Positions 33,476 to 44,143 of a DNA stretch of 64,000 bases are shown here, piece after piece. A program made the position numbers and the translations under genes. Each line of letters opens with the position of its first letter. Within the stretch, counting starts at the first letter, position 1. The notes below the pieces were generated by a model, which worked only from the letters and a program-made list of their open reading frames with translations, did no database searches and was not told where the DNA came from. Source of the stretch: Capronia americana (Eukaryota > Ascomycota > Eurotiomycetes > Chaetothyriales > Herpotrichiellaceae); NCBI GenBank assembly GCA_016110215.1, contig JADWQD010000001.1, positions 558,001-622,000 on the forward strand, written 5' to 3'.

Positions 33476-33801
33476 AATGAAAGCTGGTATACGGGGCGTG
33501 AACGATTCACACGGCGCTCCAGCTGCTCTGCTCGCGGTGGGTTTGTGCTTGGATTGTTGAGGTAAGAAGGAAGTGCAATGGTGTATGGAAATGCCCCGAC
33601 TGCTGGTCAAATTGGCGGCAGCATCTACACGCAACGCGATGTTGCCTTGAACAAAGGGCCGCGTGCTCCGCCGTAGTGAATCTACGGTGAGCTTCTGCAC
33701 TTTCAGAGCAGTAAGCTCTCCGATTGGCCGACTATTGAGCTTCAATCGCCTTTCCCTCGACATCAGACACATCTCAATCGCCATAGACCTTGACTGCGAC
33801 C
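33476..33801. promoter_or_regulatory. Short bidirectional promoter (PRE6 / NDUFS6)
   Basis: 326 nt separates the divergent start codons of a proteasome and a complex I gene, so both promoters and 5' leaders must lie here. No clear TATA box; typical of housekeeping genes. Confidence 0.5.
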
Positions 33802-34650
33802 ATGGCTTCCCTCATTCCCGCCCTGAGAACGCGGGTGAACCATTCTGCACGGTTATGTACGAGGCGGATCAGCACATCAACCTATCTGTTACGACAAGGA
33901 CCCGGCACTGGCGAGAACTTCGAACAGGCGAATGACCCTACCCCACGAACAGAAACGCCCAATGTATCCAAGACAAACGAACTAGCAGTTGGCGCGAGTG
34001 GCAGCCGAGATGCGCCATTGCAAGAGTCGCAGGAGGTAGGGGAGAAGGCAAGAGTCATGCAAGCCCCAAACAGAGCGAACGTTTGGTCACGGAGTCAGAT
34101 GCCCAGAGAGCTGGCCATGACTGGACCCAGATTTGAACAGACAATCATTGAGGCCCAGGTAGGAAACCAAAACTGTACTTGCAAAAATCCGTGCTGAAAG
34201 TCTTATCTCCAGCCTCGACCCTATGCTGCGATTGAGCTGATCCACAAACAACCTGTTCGGTGGGTCGACACGAAGGTTGTGGCCTGTGACGGCGGCGGCG
34301 GGCCATTGGGACATCCGAGGATCTTTATCAATACTGACAGACCTCAAATCTGTTGGTGCACGTACTGCGGCCTCCCATATGTGAGTGTATATCAGACAAG
34401 CACCAGCCCATCCTTTCGAGCGCATGGGACTAACCACAAACGCTTGTGACGACAGGCCCACAAAAAGAACAAAGCTCATCTCGAGTCACTACCTTCGACC
34501 TCATACCCTCTTGCGCCGACGGGCGACCCGGACGAGGTTCAATTGCCGTCCAGTCCGAGTCAGAAGGGAGAGATACAGGGACAATTTCCGATCCTCAAGG
34601 GTGAGCATGAGGCGGAGAGTGTTACCAATACATCATTTGAACAGAGATGA
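33802..34650 (+). CDS. NDUFS6-type zinc-finger subunit of complex I
   Basis: Mitochondrial matrix-arm subunit of NADH:ubiquinone oxidoreductase, 239 residues, three exons: 33802-34158, 34213-34380 and 34456-34650; introns 54 and 75 nt. The N terminus (MASLIPALRTRVNHSARL.. RRIST) is an Arg-rich, acid-free mitochondrial targeting sequence. The zf-CHCC domain is clear: CDGGGGPLGHPRIFIN followed by CWCTYCGLPY, completed by AHKKNK across intron 2. The protein ends SFEQR, as in other fungal members. A possible extra intron (GTGAGC at about 34603) would read past this stop, but it is about 44 nt with no good branch site, so I reject it. Start chosen at the ATG with the targeting signal. Confidence 0.92.
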
Positions 34651-36474
34651 CGGGCGAGACGGTTGCGGGAGAAGCCCACAATTGTACATACTTCGATTGG
34701 AGAAGGGAGGCTGAAGCATCCCCTACCCGGAAGTGGTCTACGAATCAACAAATCTGCATTTTCTACGGTTGGAAGAAACCGTCTCGACCATGTGTCTATC
34801 AGCTGTCAATCAGCATATGACTGGAGTGTCGACCAATGCTTCAGCTTCAGCCCTGCGGCATGTAATATATCCAGCATTTCGTTTTCTTAGATGGGTTCAA
34901 CTGCAGTGGAGCCACTGTCCCATTCGACACATATCAACACAACCGTGGCCTCCTTGTTCCTCTTCGGGTCCCGTTTATCTTAACCTGCATTCCAACGGGC
35001 TCCAAATGGCTTACCTGATATGATATGTTCCTGAAGCATGAACTTCTAGTTAGCCTTGAGGGACTACTTTCTTTGCCTGCAGAAGCAACTGGTGGTATCC
35101 CAAGCTCGATTATCTCGACACCGCGACACCTCGGCGGCAGACTTACCATGGCCGCCAGGACGGAGACGGGGGCTGCTATCATTTCCTAACTCGCTTACAA
35201 GTACGTACTTCGTGCTCCCAACTGACCTGCTAATGCGGTTGGGTTGGCCATCGTCTCGAGACATCTCGCCGCGGAGTTCAACGGCGAACGATACACCATC
35301 GAGGACAACTACATTTGGGGCATGCTTGGGGATTCGCGTCTCCAGGAGGGAGTTTGCCATTTCACGAAATCTCGGGCTGGGCAGCCTCAATGTCGTGTAT
35401 GATAACGAGCACATCACATGCGAGGGGTCGGTCGACCTGACGAACATGGGAGGATGTGAATGCGAAGATGAGGGCCTGCGGGTGGGAGGTGCTTGCTGTC
35501 GAGGACGGTTGTTTTGATGGCGTCGGAGGCGGCAAAGGCTTCGAAGGACAGGCCCAACGTTCGTCAGTGTCAGGACCGTGATTGGACCCACCGCCACGCG
35601 AGCCTCGTCGGACCTGGTTCTCAATCCTATCGCCCAGAAGATCAAGTCCTTCATGGTTGGGACGGCGGATCTATTGCCCTCGGTCAACATGAGCTGGAAA
35701 GGGAAGGAAGACTTACAAAGCCCCGACATCCGCATGCAGTGCGAGGAAGTACCGAGTATCGAGTACTTGTTCAGAGATCCTCATCAGGTACGGAGGAATT
35801 ACGGTACTCACTCACGAATGAGAGTGCTAACAAGATTCTACAGGCTCACAGGCAATTCAAGGACTCGTACTCCGTACAAAGAACAGGGTTTAGTTTCGCA
35901 ACCGTTTCTCATTCAGTTTCTTTTCTATCACAATTCACTATCATAGTCCGAGCAGTGTCGTACAGGTAAGGTACGAGTACATTTTGACCCTGGCTCAGCT
36001 GGCGCTTCTCTTTCTCTCCTCTCACCCCGGTCTCCGCGTGTTCTTGAGCCTAGTTCGAGCCAAGATGCCAGCTTCTTATTTGCGGCCTTCGTGTGTTGAG
36101 ACAGCCTCTCCAAATGGCTAGATTTCTCTAGCTTTGTTACAGGTTTAAGACGCCGCAAGGATTTTGTTTTTCTTTCTCGCAGTCGCGAAGCAGGAACGCC
36201 GGTTGCCGATGCAAGGTTTTTGGTCATTAGATCGTTCGGTTCGTAGAATTGAAGTGCTAGATTTTCGTGAGATCGTAGAGCAAGAGCGTGATGTTTGCAG
36301 GGGAGCAGAGCAGGGCAAGTTGGATGTCCTCTCGCTTTCATGCAAGCTATCACTCACCCCGTGCCACGGGCTTTTGTCAATCAGCCATATTGTTGCGTGT
36401 GTCAGCTGATTGACCGGCGATGCCATTGTTTGGACTTGGGTCTATCGGAATCCAGAGATAAAGTGACGAAAAAC
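34651..36474. other. Convergent intergenic spacer with weak open frames
   Basis: 1.8 kb between the 3' ends of NDUFS6 and the LPMO. It holds a 223-codon minus-strand frame (35735-35064) and a shorter plus-strand frame over the same bases; neither resembles a known family and they cannot both be real. GTAC and TACGAGTAC-like words recur between 35.18 and 35.98 kb. Confidence 0.5.
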
Positions 36475-37839
36475 TCAAGCCTCGAACCGCTTGGCCTTTG
36501 CAGGAGTCATGGCGAAGTTGTTGGTGCCAGTCTCGCCAGGAGTGCATTTCATGCCGCGCAGCGGGATGGTTGCGCTCCACGAGCCAGAAGCGCATCGCTG
36601 GAAGCTTGAGCCGTCAATGCAGTTCCAGTCACCCTCGTTGGAGCAGGGACCAGTGAGCTGGCCTGCAGTCCCGGTAGAGTCGCTTGTTGAAGAGCCACCA
36701 GTTGGTGCGGCGGTGTTCCCAGGAGCAATCTGCGGGACAGAAGAGTTAGTGTATCGCGGAGCGGTCAAGGTCTGCGAGGGACTAACCGGAGTAGCAGGGG
36801 TAAAGGTTTGGCCTGCGGCAGCTGAGATAGGAATGACCTGAAGGCCGTCAGCGGACGAAGATGAAGATGGAGTAGGGGTAGAAGTAGGTACCGAGTCTGC
36901 GCCACTTGCGAAGCTACCCGCTGAAGGGCTACCAGCGGTGTACTGTCCATTATTACCACCGCCAGGGGCTTGTGAATATTGACCAGAATTGCCGCCGGCG
37001 AAACCAGGTGCGGAAGCAGGGGCGTCAGTAGGCGCAGGAGGACCACCAGCACCGCCGCCGTAGCCACCGGAAGCAGCTGCAGGAGCAGATCCGGTTGGTT
37101 GTTGCGCAGCGTTGTTGCCATTGTTGCCGATGTCACAAGTTGGGGTGGCATAGGGGCCGTTTCCAGCGGTCTGGACGTCAGCGCCAGGATTGGGGAAGAT
37201 CAAGTCCACGCTATCAGGTGTCTGGCACTGTTTGTTGTCGATATTCGCCACATAGATGTCGGGGAAGCTGGTTTGTCGTTTTGAGACTTTGGGTGTAGGC
37301 GCATATCGCTTCTTCTTCGCACCAGTGACAGTCATCGGGCCGCAATTCATGTACATTTCGCGATTGCCGATGTGATTGAACCAAGTCCAGGCGATAGTGT
37401 ATTCGCCAGGGGCGATGCCTTCGGGAATGGTGTACTGGAATGTTGCTGCCGCGGTGCTGCTGGCATCGGCGTTCATATTGCCGGGGAAGGAATCAGGGCA
37501 TCCACCCTCAATGCTCTTGATGACCATCCACTTGGACTGCTTGGTAGGTTGCAAATCGGTGCTCAGGGCCACTTGACAAGATCCACCACCGTGAGTGGCA
37601 CCACCGATGAAGCTGAGAGTCTGAGGTTCGCCGATGGCCGCAACATTGCTAGCACCCTCTGCGTCGTAGACACCAGGACGCTGCTTGCAGGGAAAGTCGG
37701 CGCCGCCACCATCCAGCGGGGAGTTGTTGAGGGTGGATTTGCCGTACGGCACAGGAGATTGCATCATCATGTGTGCATCCGCCGCCACTGCCAGGAAGGC
37801 AGCGACGGCAAGAGCGGCAGATTTCGAAAACACCGTCAT
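36475..37839 (-). CDS. AA11 lytic polysaccharide monooxygenase with C-terminal X278-like module
   Basis: Secreted copper enzyme that oxidatively cleaves chitin. 454 residues, one exon. Signal peptide residues 1-22 (ends ADA), so His23 becomes the N-terminal His of the copper brace; the second brace His is mature residue 61 (GGATHGGGSC), close to His60 of the characterised Aspergillus AA11. The catalytic domain runs to about residue 190, with WTWFNHIGNREMYMNCGPM carrying the axial Tyr region. A long Gly/Ser/Pro/Gln linker follows, then a small module TGPCSNEGDWNCIDGSSFQRC, typical of the X278 chitin-binding type. The frame is open upstream to 37941, but only the ATG at 37839 gives a signal peptide. 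Probably acts on the fungus's own wall or on chitin as food. Confidence 0.93.
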   Translation of the reverse strand: MTVFSKSAALAVAAFLAVAADAHMMMQSPVPYGKSTLNNSPLDGGGADFPCKQRPGVYDAEGASNVAAIGEPQTLSFIGGATHGGGSCQVALSTDLQPTKQSKWMVIKSIEGGCPDSFPGNMNADASSTAAATFQYTIPEGIAPGEYTIAWTWFNHIGNREMYMNCGPMTVTGAKKKRYAPTPKVSKRQTSFPDIYVANIDNKQCQTPDSVDLIFPNPGADVQTAGNGPYATPTCDIGNNGNNAAQQPTGSAPAAASGGYGGGAGGPPAPTDAPASAPGFAGGNSGQYSQAPGGGNNGQYTAGSPSAGSFASGADSVPTSTPTPSSSSSADGLQVIPISAAAGQTFTPATPVSPSQTLTAPRYTNSSVPQIAPGNTAAPTGGSSTSDSTGTAGQLTGPCSNEGDWNCIDGSSFQRCASGSWSATIPLRGMKCTPGETGTNNFAMTPAKAKRFEA

Positions 37840-38339
37840 GTTGAGTGATGAGTGATTTTTCCGGAGTGAGAAGCTGAGTGAGGTTGTGGGGTGTAAAATG
37901 AATGTGTTGGGCAGAGCAATAGCCGGATCGCACTGGAACACTTGTCAGCAGAGCTTGTGGTTGAGTTTGCCAAAGTCTGATTTTTGTGGGAGCCACACGT
38001 TGTGTATGAGTATTCGACAGAAATTGAAGGTTCAACGAGAAAATTGAAGGAGGTATAAGTAGGAGAAAAAGTCCTGCACAAGGCAGTGAAACAGCTGCGC
38101 CTGCCAACGAATGAGGCAGGCCCATGATCTTTGACCACCGAAACATGAAAGGCAGTGACAAGAAACAATATTGTGAAAGGGGACAATCCGAACAATGGGG
38201 TTTGAGCACCAAACAATGAACCCGTTGTGACCGTCTCGCGACCCCATGGCTTGAATGAACCACAATGAACATGGGAAAAAAATCAAAGAGAGGCACATGA
38301 TGAATGAATCGAAGGGATTCTGTCCGTACCTGTTGTCGC

Positions 38340-38434
38340 TAACAAAGGAATGATCGCCGACACGGTCGTACTTGGAAAAGGAATGTATGTTCTGCACCAG
38401 GCAGAAGAAAGAGTGTGAGGTTAACAAAGGAATG
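38340..38434. repeat. Pair of 13-nt direct repeats upstream of the LPMO
   Basis: TAACAAAGGAATG occurs at 38340-38352 and again at 38422-38434, 82 nt apart and 500-600 nt before the LPMO start. Each contains AACAAAG, the core bound by HMG-box proteins. Confidence 0.7.
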
Positions 38435-38482
38435 TTAGGACTAGCCTGCCACAGTTAGAGATTGGAAAATGAATGAGACGAG

Positions 38483-38977
38483 ATGCACTCCGAGATGGAC
38501 ACGATGAGAGGTGCAAGCCGGCAAAGCGTTCTATATAGATGCTGGACAGTGGAGGTGGACCGACCTCCCTGGCGGTCAGGCTGTACCCCGGGTATGCCTG
38601 TTGGGTCAGTGGCGAGCAAGGGGCATTTGAAACACCGGCATTCTATTGGCAGAGGTACATTCCCATGTCCGCGCGTGGCAGCCTGGTCAAAGGTGATATG
38701 TCCGGATTCGGATCTGGCTACACAGAACTCACGTCCATTCAAGAACTCGCTTCCGCTCACAGACATAATCCCTGGAGCTGCTGAGGAGCTCTCCGAGACA
38801 GAGCTCTATATTCGGTTACGATTCGACGAAGAGCTGAGAGCGGACCTGGAAGCTAGATTCTTGACGGATACTCGGTACGGGGCCCTCAAGGCGAAGCTGG
38901 GAAGCACAAGCTGGAAAAAAGGAGATTGGTCCAAAGTAGATCGGTTGTGCCCGATGGCGGATACGAGGAAAGCTTGA
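38483..38977 (+). CDS. Uncertain open frame, hypothetical
   Basis: 164-codon frame. The N-terminal half is low quality; the C-terminal 60 residues (from about PLTDIIPGAAEELSETELY) are charged and helical, as in real proteins. An overlapping plus-strand frame continues with similar character to 39156. It may be a gene with an unresolved intron, a decayed gene or chance. No family recognised. Confidence 0.15.
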   Translation: MHSEMDTMRGASRQSVLYRCWTVEVDRPPWRSGCTPGMPVGSVASKGHLKHRHSIGRGTFPCPRVAAWSKVICPDSDLATQNSRPFKNSLPLTDIIPGAAEELSETELYIRLRFDEELRADLEARFLTDTRYGALKAKLGSTSWKKGDWSKVDRLCPMADTRKA

Positions 38978-39906
38978 TCGTGCTCGTCATGGGGATGACG
39001 CAGGGGGACAGTGAAGATCGCATTCTGGACGGGTCTCCTGATGGTCGAAGGAGGCTGAAGCCGTGCAACCCGGAGCTGAAGGTGAGGGCTGGGGAGGCCA
39101 AGGGGGGAGACATATTCTCAGGGGGCGATGTGCGGTCAATTGCAGCCAATTGCTAGCCGCGTACCGGGCAACGCGCCAGTTCCAGATGCGGTTAGCCTTT
39201 ACGGTACATATCCGACGCGTGGCTTTGAATGGCCAGGAATGCATCTTGTGCAAGCATCTTGAAACACCCACCTCGGTCACTCCTGGGCAGAATTCACTAG
39301 CTGCCATTCCATGGCCATTGCGTAGTTGTCTTCTGGCACGAGGAAGGAGAGCGCTCTTCACATTGCCGTTCCCGAGGTATTTTGGGGGACCCGAAGTGGA
39401 ATGCTCCAGAGTCACTTGAAGGCCTGGTGGTTGGGGAGGCATCTGTCTGTCTGCATCACCAGATGAGGCGCAGTCACCGCAAAGGTCCAGGGCAAACAAG
39501 CTTTCTCTGGACGCGACTTCATTGCGGCTGCATTCCTCACGCGCCACCAAACAGGTGGCGTGCTCTGTGTAGTACTCTAAAGGAGGGAGGATGCTAACCG
39601 CGCACCCGTAGTTCCATGTCTCGGGAGTTGCTGATAGTTACATGTCGCGAATCTCGAACAATCGAAGCCATAGGGAGGACTTGCCACCTGTGAATTTGCG
39701 CGTGGGCTGATTGTCCAAGCTTCTGTTATCGTATGACTGACAGTCGCCCCAGGCTGGTCCATAACGGCCCTTCATGCGGGCATCGCCATGCTCGTGCGGC
39801 TTCAATGTCTGGAGGAAGATGATCGGTTTCCACATGACACCACTGTGAGCGAAGCAAACAGAGCTTGGTCGACGTGGAGTAGGCGGACTTTTTCCGCAGC
39901 TGAGAA

Positions 39907-40878
39907 CTATGCTCTCGCAAACTCCTCCATGAGTTGCTTGTCCAAGCCCAGCCAGCTCTCTGCCAACTGCAGCCCTCGGATCCGTTCTTTCTCGATACGA
40001 TACCAGTCCCAACCACCATCCATCGTACCAGGCGCCGCTGGTCCCGACTTTGACTCTTCTCCTGCTGCGAACTCCAGCTTCTCCACGAGGCCATTTGTCG
40101 CTGGGGCCAGAGAAGTTGGGATCATTGAAACCAGTCCTTCCTGAGGCGTAGGAGCAATCGACGGGTCCTCCGAAGACACGCCTGCTGATTCCGGCCGTGC
40201 CGGCAGCCATCCTGCCGTCGTAAAACACCTCTCCGGCGGCACCGTAAATTTGCCCTTCTTGACCACGTATTTACTCAGCGCACTCGCCAACAAAGTCTCT
40301 CCCTTTCCTTTCCTACCAGGCCTCACAAACCAACTCCCAATTACGATCCATTTCTTATCCCAACCCAAAATCCTACTCCTCACCTCATAGCCTTCATATG
40401 GCTTAATCTCGCGGTGAAAGCTGGTGTGTACACTCCCCAAGATCACATTCAAAGGACCCCTATGCCCTTCTTTCTCAAGATTAATATTCCCCTGTTTCAA
40501 ACCCGGGATGAGGAGTTTCGTAACCAGTGATGTGCGCGATTCGTCTAGGTCGGCAAAATACGTGCTGTTGGATTTGTGCAAGTTATAGTCGATTTCGAGT
40601 AGCGGCGAACGTGAGGATATGGACACGGGTTCGAAGAGGGGATATGTGGCTTTCGAGGAAGGTGCCGATTGAAGAGTGCGCCGAACGCGGTCGCGAGAGT
40701 ACCAGTTTTCAAACATGCGGTAGAAGAGCCGGACGTGCCATGCGAGCGGTAGCGCTTTCAGATTTAAAAGCGCGAAGACGAAGGCAAGGGTGCGCCATGA
40801 GGCGAGTGAGGATCGGCTGGGTAGAAAAGAAACGACTGCGGAGAGGGCAGGTCTCATTAAGGAGGAAACTTTGGACAT
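39907..40878 (-). CDS. THEM6-like thioesterase-fold membrane protein
   Basis: Predicted 323-residue protein, one exon. A hydrophobic segment (about residues 28-50, LAFVFALLNLKALPL) would anchor it in a membrane. It is followed by a hotdog-like domain: EIDYNLHKSNSTYFADLDESRTSL corresponds to the D..LH.NN..YL...D segment of THEM6, and SFHREIKPYEGYEVRSRILGWDKKWIVIGSWFV to its second half. Human THEM6 is an ER protein linked to lipid homeostasis; catalytic activity of the family is unproven. The C-terminal 90 residues (SSEDPSIAPTPQ onwards) are a fungal extension with a final Trp-rich helix. Function here is inference. Confidence 0.75.
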   Translation of the reverse strand: MSKVSSLMRPALSAVVSFLPSRSSLASWRTLAFVFALLNLKALPLAWHVRLFYRMFENWYSRDRVRRTLQSAPSSKATYPLFEPVSISSRSPLLEIDYNLHKSNSTYFADLDESRTSLVTKLLIPGLKQGNINLEKEGHRGPLNVILGSVHTSFHREIKPYEGYEVRSRILGWDKKWIVIGSWFVRPGRKGKGETLLASALSKYVVKKGKFTVPPERCFTTAGWLPARPESAGVSSEDPSIAPTPQEGLVSMIPTSLAPATNGLVEKLEFAAGEESKSGPAAPGTMDGGWDWYRIEKERIRGLQLAESWLGLDKQLMEEFARA

Positions 40879-41908
40879 ATTGAAAGATCAGAGTAGCGAC
40901 AGTGTGGAAATGAATTGAATCTCGAGGTAGTGGGACATTAGCGAAGAGAGCGAATCGATCTATGAACCTTCATGAGACAATATCACCGCATATCCTTTGA
41001 TTACTGTCCCTTGTGCTCCGTCCGTGGTTATCGTAATAGTGCAAGAATGCACGAGGCTGAAAGCGAAGCTGGAAAGAAGAGTGAAAGCCGAGGATGCCGA
41101 CGGAACCGGATTAAATATAACCCAGGAATTCACTACATCGTATGCAACTGGTGACAGTCTGAATTGCTCTATGGGAGCCAATATGATGAGTTACCATCTC
41201 AGTACGCGCGACACCGTCGAAACATGGCTAAGCTTGACGACAGACCATCATATGTCGACTGTCGTGCGACTTCTTGCTCTTGCGTACATGAAGGAGAAGT
41301 CGACGGTTGTTTCTTAGTGGTGGAAAAGCGGGAAGTGACTGATCTTGGTAAAGCCCGCCGGAGATGAACTTTTTTTCTGTCGAAAGCAAGCAGCTACAGG
41401 CTGATTCATAGTCCGAATGGCTTTATTGCAAACATCAATTTCACAGTCTCGAACTTAGGCTCGTTGGGTGGTTTGTTTCTTCATTGTCTATGGAAAGACT
41501 TCACATTTATGATCTGCACAGCTACGCGATTGCTTCCCTCGATCTGCAACTCAATATCAAATAGAGCAATAACGCGGCTCGTTCCATTTGCCATATCCAA
41601 CGCCATCTTGTGCTTCGATTCACAATTATATCGAATCCAGTACTCCATCGAGAGGCTTGCGTGATCCGTTAGAAAGGGCGAGTTTTTGAGTGTAAGGGCT
41701 GTGGGGTATGGACGTGCATATGGTAGTTGCCTCCAGGACTCAAGGTCGAGTGAATTCGTAGTAATGTACAAAGAGACGACAATTGTGCTGAAATCAATCG
41801 CTTTTGCCGCCGTAAGTATCACAAGGATACGAGGGAAGTTGAGGGTCCAAGAGAGGCGTCTAGGTCATGGGAGTTGTGGTGGTTGGGTTTCGGACGTTGT
41901 CTTCGAGT
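40879..41908. other. Intergenic spacer
   Basis: 1.0 kb between two minus-strand genes, containing the THEM6-like promoter and the RCF2 3' flank. A 113-codon minus frame (41822-41481) has no recognisable features. Nothing else seen. Confidence 0.5.
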
Positions 41909-42694
41909 TCACTTCTCCTCTCCCTCTTGCTTCTTGCCATTCTTGCCATTCTTAGGCTTCTTGTGATGTTCCTGCTCATATTGCTTGTGGCGCTCCTCCC
42001 TGGCCTTCAACCGTGCTTCTTCGTCTTCCACCATCTGTTTCCAGAGATCATCGGTTCCGCTGCCGGAACCTTGGCTGGGAGCATCTTTCTCAATCTGCTT
42101 CTCAATCATGCGCTTATGCTCCGGATCGGTAGGGTCAATGTATCTGACGGTCTCGTATCTTCCCTCTCCCTTTCTTTGATCCGCAATTTCAAATGCTGCA
42201 GTGGCGATCAAGACACCCACTGTCAGGAACTGGGCGTACACTCTTGCTTGCACGATCTTCTGGGCGCCAGTAAGGTATTTGTTCCGATTAACGAGGACCC
42301 AAGCGGCGGCTATCGAGGCAATCCAGCTGCCACCAACAATCTTGTATCGTTCTCTTCGACCGAACTCCATGGCCCGCTCGGTAAATGTCTTGCCGGCTGC
42401 ATCTTTAACTGCCTGTTCGGATTGGCGTCGTCGGAACTCGACTTCTTTGGGGTTCTGCGAGGCTTCGTAGGCACGTGAGTAGTGGTCTGCGCCGATGATG
42501 CCGGCGAATGTTCCGCTCGAAGTGACCAGGAAAGCTTTAAGGGCAGGAGTCAGGCTGCGGATAAAGTGGTAGCGACGGTGCGCAGCGATGACGCCAACCA
42601 GGCCTACTCCCAGCCCAGTTAAGCCATATACTGTGCCACCGATGAGGGTTTGGCGATAGTGTTCTGCTTCTTGTTCCTTGGTGAGAAGCTTCAT
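41909..42694 (-). CDS. RCF2: Respiratory supercomplex factor 2 (HIG1-domain)
   Basis: Inner mitochondrial membrane protein of 261 residues, one exon, that helps cytochrome c oxidase assemble into and function in supercomplexes. Two hydrophobic segments lie in the N-terminal half (TLIGGTVYGLTGLGVGLVGV and a weaker one near residue 55). The HIG1 domain follows: YKIVGGSWIASIAAAWVLV, a short loop with QKIVQARVYAQ, then FLTVGVLIATAAFEI, about residues 115-165. The C terminus is long, charged and ends in a Lys/Gly/Asn-rich tail. Length and order match fungal Rcf2 rather than Rcf1. It has no cleavable presequence, as usual. Confidence 0.9.
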   Translation of the reverse strand: MKLLTKEQEAEHYRQTLIGGTVYGLTGLGVGLVGVIAAHRRYHFIRSLTPALKAFLVTSSGTFAGIIGADHYSRAYEASQNPKEVEFRRRQSEQAVKDAAGKTFTERAMEFGRRERYKIVGGSWIASIAAAWVLVNRNKYLTGAQKIVQARVYAQFLTVGVLIATAAFEIADQRKGEGRYETVRYIDPTDPEHKRMIEKQIEKDAPSQGSGSGTDDLWKQMVEDEEARLKAREERHKQYEQEHHKKPKNGKNGKKQEGEEK

Positions 42695-44143
42695 GGTTGT
42701 GGTTGTTCAGCTATCGAGATATGGTGTGCGGACTGAGGCTGCTGGTGTTTGAGAATGGCAGGTGGGTATGTTGTATGCTCTAGTGAGCTTGCTGGAGAGG
42801 AAGTCTGGACTCAGGTTGATGTCAAGGTCGATGATATATACACCCGTGTGCTCAATGGCTTAATGGAGCTAGAAACGACCTGCCAGCAACATGCAGTAAG
42901 TGTTTCAGCAAATCGGAAACGAAATGCCGATTTGTTGTTGCTGCTATTGACTGCTGGTAAATGAATAAGCCGCTTGCTGGTGGGGAAAATTTCAGTCAGC
43001 CTGCGTTGCGTCAATTTTCTTTCTGGAAGGCAAGTCACTGATGCTTCAACTGGACTAGACTTGATCCCCGAGTCTTTCCTTGCGCTCAGACAAAATCTTT
43101 TAATGGAGTAATTTCTCGCTGAAGATGTGCTGGAAGGAGTGAAGTGCCAGGACCGGACAGTGAAATCATACCACCCCGTGTAGCGGGATCGTTGCGAGGG
43201 AGCTGTGACGAGCTACACCACACTATGACATCAGGCTGGTAAAGAGCAAGGGACAAGGCCCCTTCGGGCTTCACTGTGTACGAATCACTACTCAAAGAAT
43301 TCCTTACCTAATAAGCCTCTCGCGTTTCGCGTGAATAATCATGCAGCCTGCCTAAAACGGACATACTCAGCGAGCCAGCTGTGGGCAACAGGCGAATGCC
43401 CGGACACCGCCGAAGAACTGGGAAATAGTTAAATTGCGGGCGACTGCGCCTTTTAGCTTTCTCCACGGCATCGCCCGGAAAACGTTCGGAGGCTCAAAAT
43501 ATGTCCACGACACTGCCTTTGCGTGCCTTCTTACCGTGGCCTGACTACCGAAACACACGACGCAACTGAGCGAGTTCTCAAAATGCCGTTTCATACTAGT
43601 AATCGGGGAATGTCGGCGCCATTCTGCCGCATATGAATGAACAGCACACCGGAAAGGGAAACTGGCAGCGACAATGGCATGGGCAATCGCGTTGTTCTTT
43701 GATCACGTTTCATTCTTTTCTTCCAGCTGACCGGTGATGTTGTTTCCGTTGACAGAGACATGAGCAGTAGCCAAGGCCAGCGACCGTACAGAGTAACCCC
43801 CTTGCCCACGACCCTTTCCAGCTGCTTGCCAGGAACGATGAGCTGGTCGTAATGCGAGTCTCGGCATGGATGTGGTATATCGTCCCCCCTTCTCAGAACT
43901 TCTGCTGCAATGACCAGAGCCTTCTCTTTCTGTTTCTGCTCCCTCTCGTGCACACTGGATATCCCTCCTTGCTGGTGTTAGCGACGACCGGCGCAAGACC
44001 ATCATCTTGAAGCCGGGCAAAGCGGCGAGGCACGAGGGACAAGCCGGACGCATCGTAATGGTATACACCGGGGCGAAGAAAGCGGGGGAACTATCGCAGG
44101 GCATGGTGACGGGTGTGGTTTTGAAGCCAGTGCCGATAGTATT
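42695..44143. other. Intergenic spacer
   Basis: 1.4 kb upstream of RCF2. A few frames of 70-130 codons on the minus strand (for example 44104-43703) overlap one another and match nothing I recognise. Confidence 0.5.

Larger units (their letters stand above)
37840..39906. other. LPMO promoter region and spacer
   Basis: 2.1 kb between two minus-strand genes. The LPMO-proximal 600 nt carry several AACAAT words and two copies of TAACAAAGGAATG. Farther out, overlapping frames at 38483-38977 and 38926-39156 give charged, helical peptides without recognised homology. Confidence 0.5.

Noticed and set aside
34603..34647. Possible extra intron at the end of the NDUFS6-type gene
   Set aside because: Starts with a good GTGAGC donor but is about 44 nt with no convincing branch site; the unspliced reading ends in the EQR tail expected of the family.
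41481..41822. 113-codon minus-strand frame downstream of RCF2
   Set aside because: Good ATG but no recognisable fold or motif, and no partner exon; left as spacer.
43703..44104. 133-codon minus-strand frame
   Set aside because: Overlaps other frames on the same strand, biased composition, no motif.
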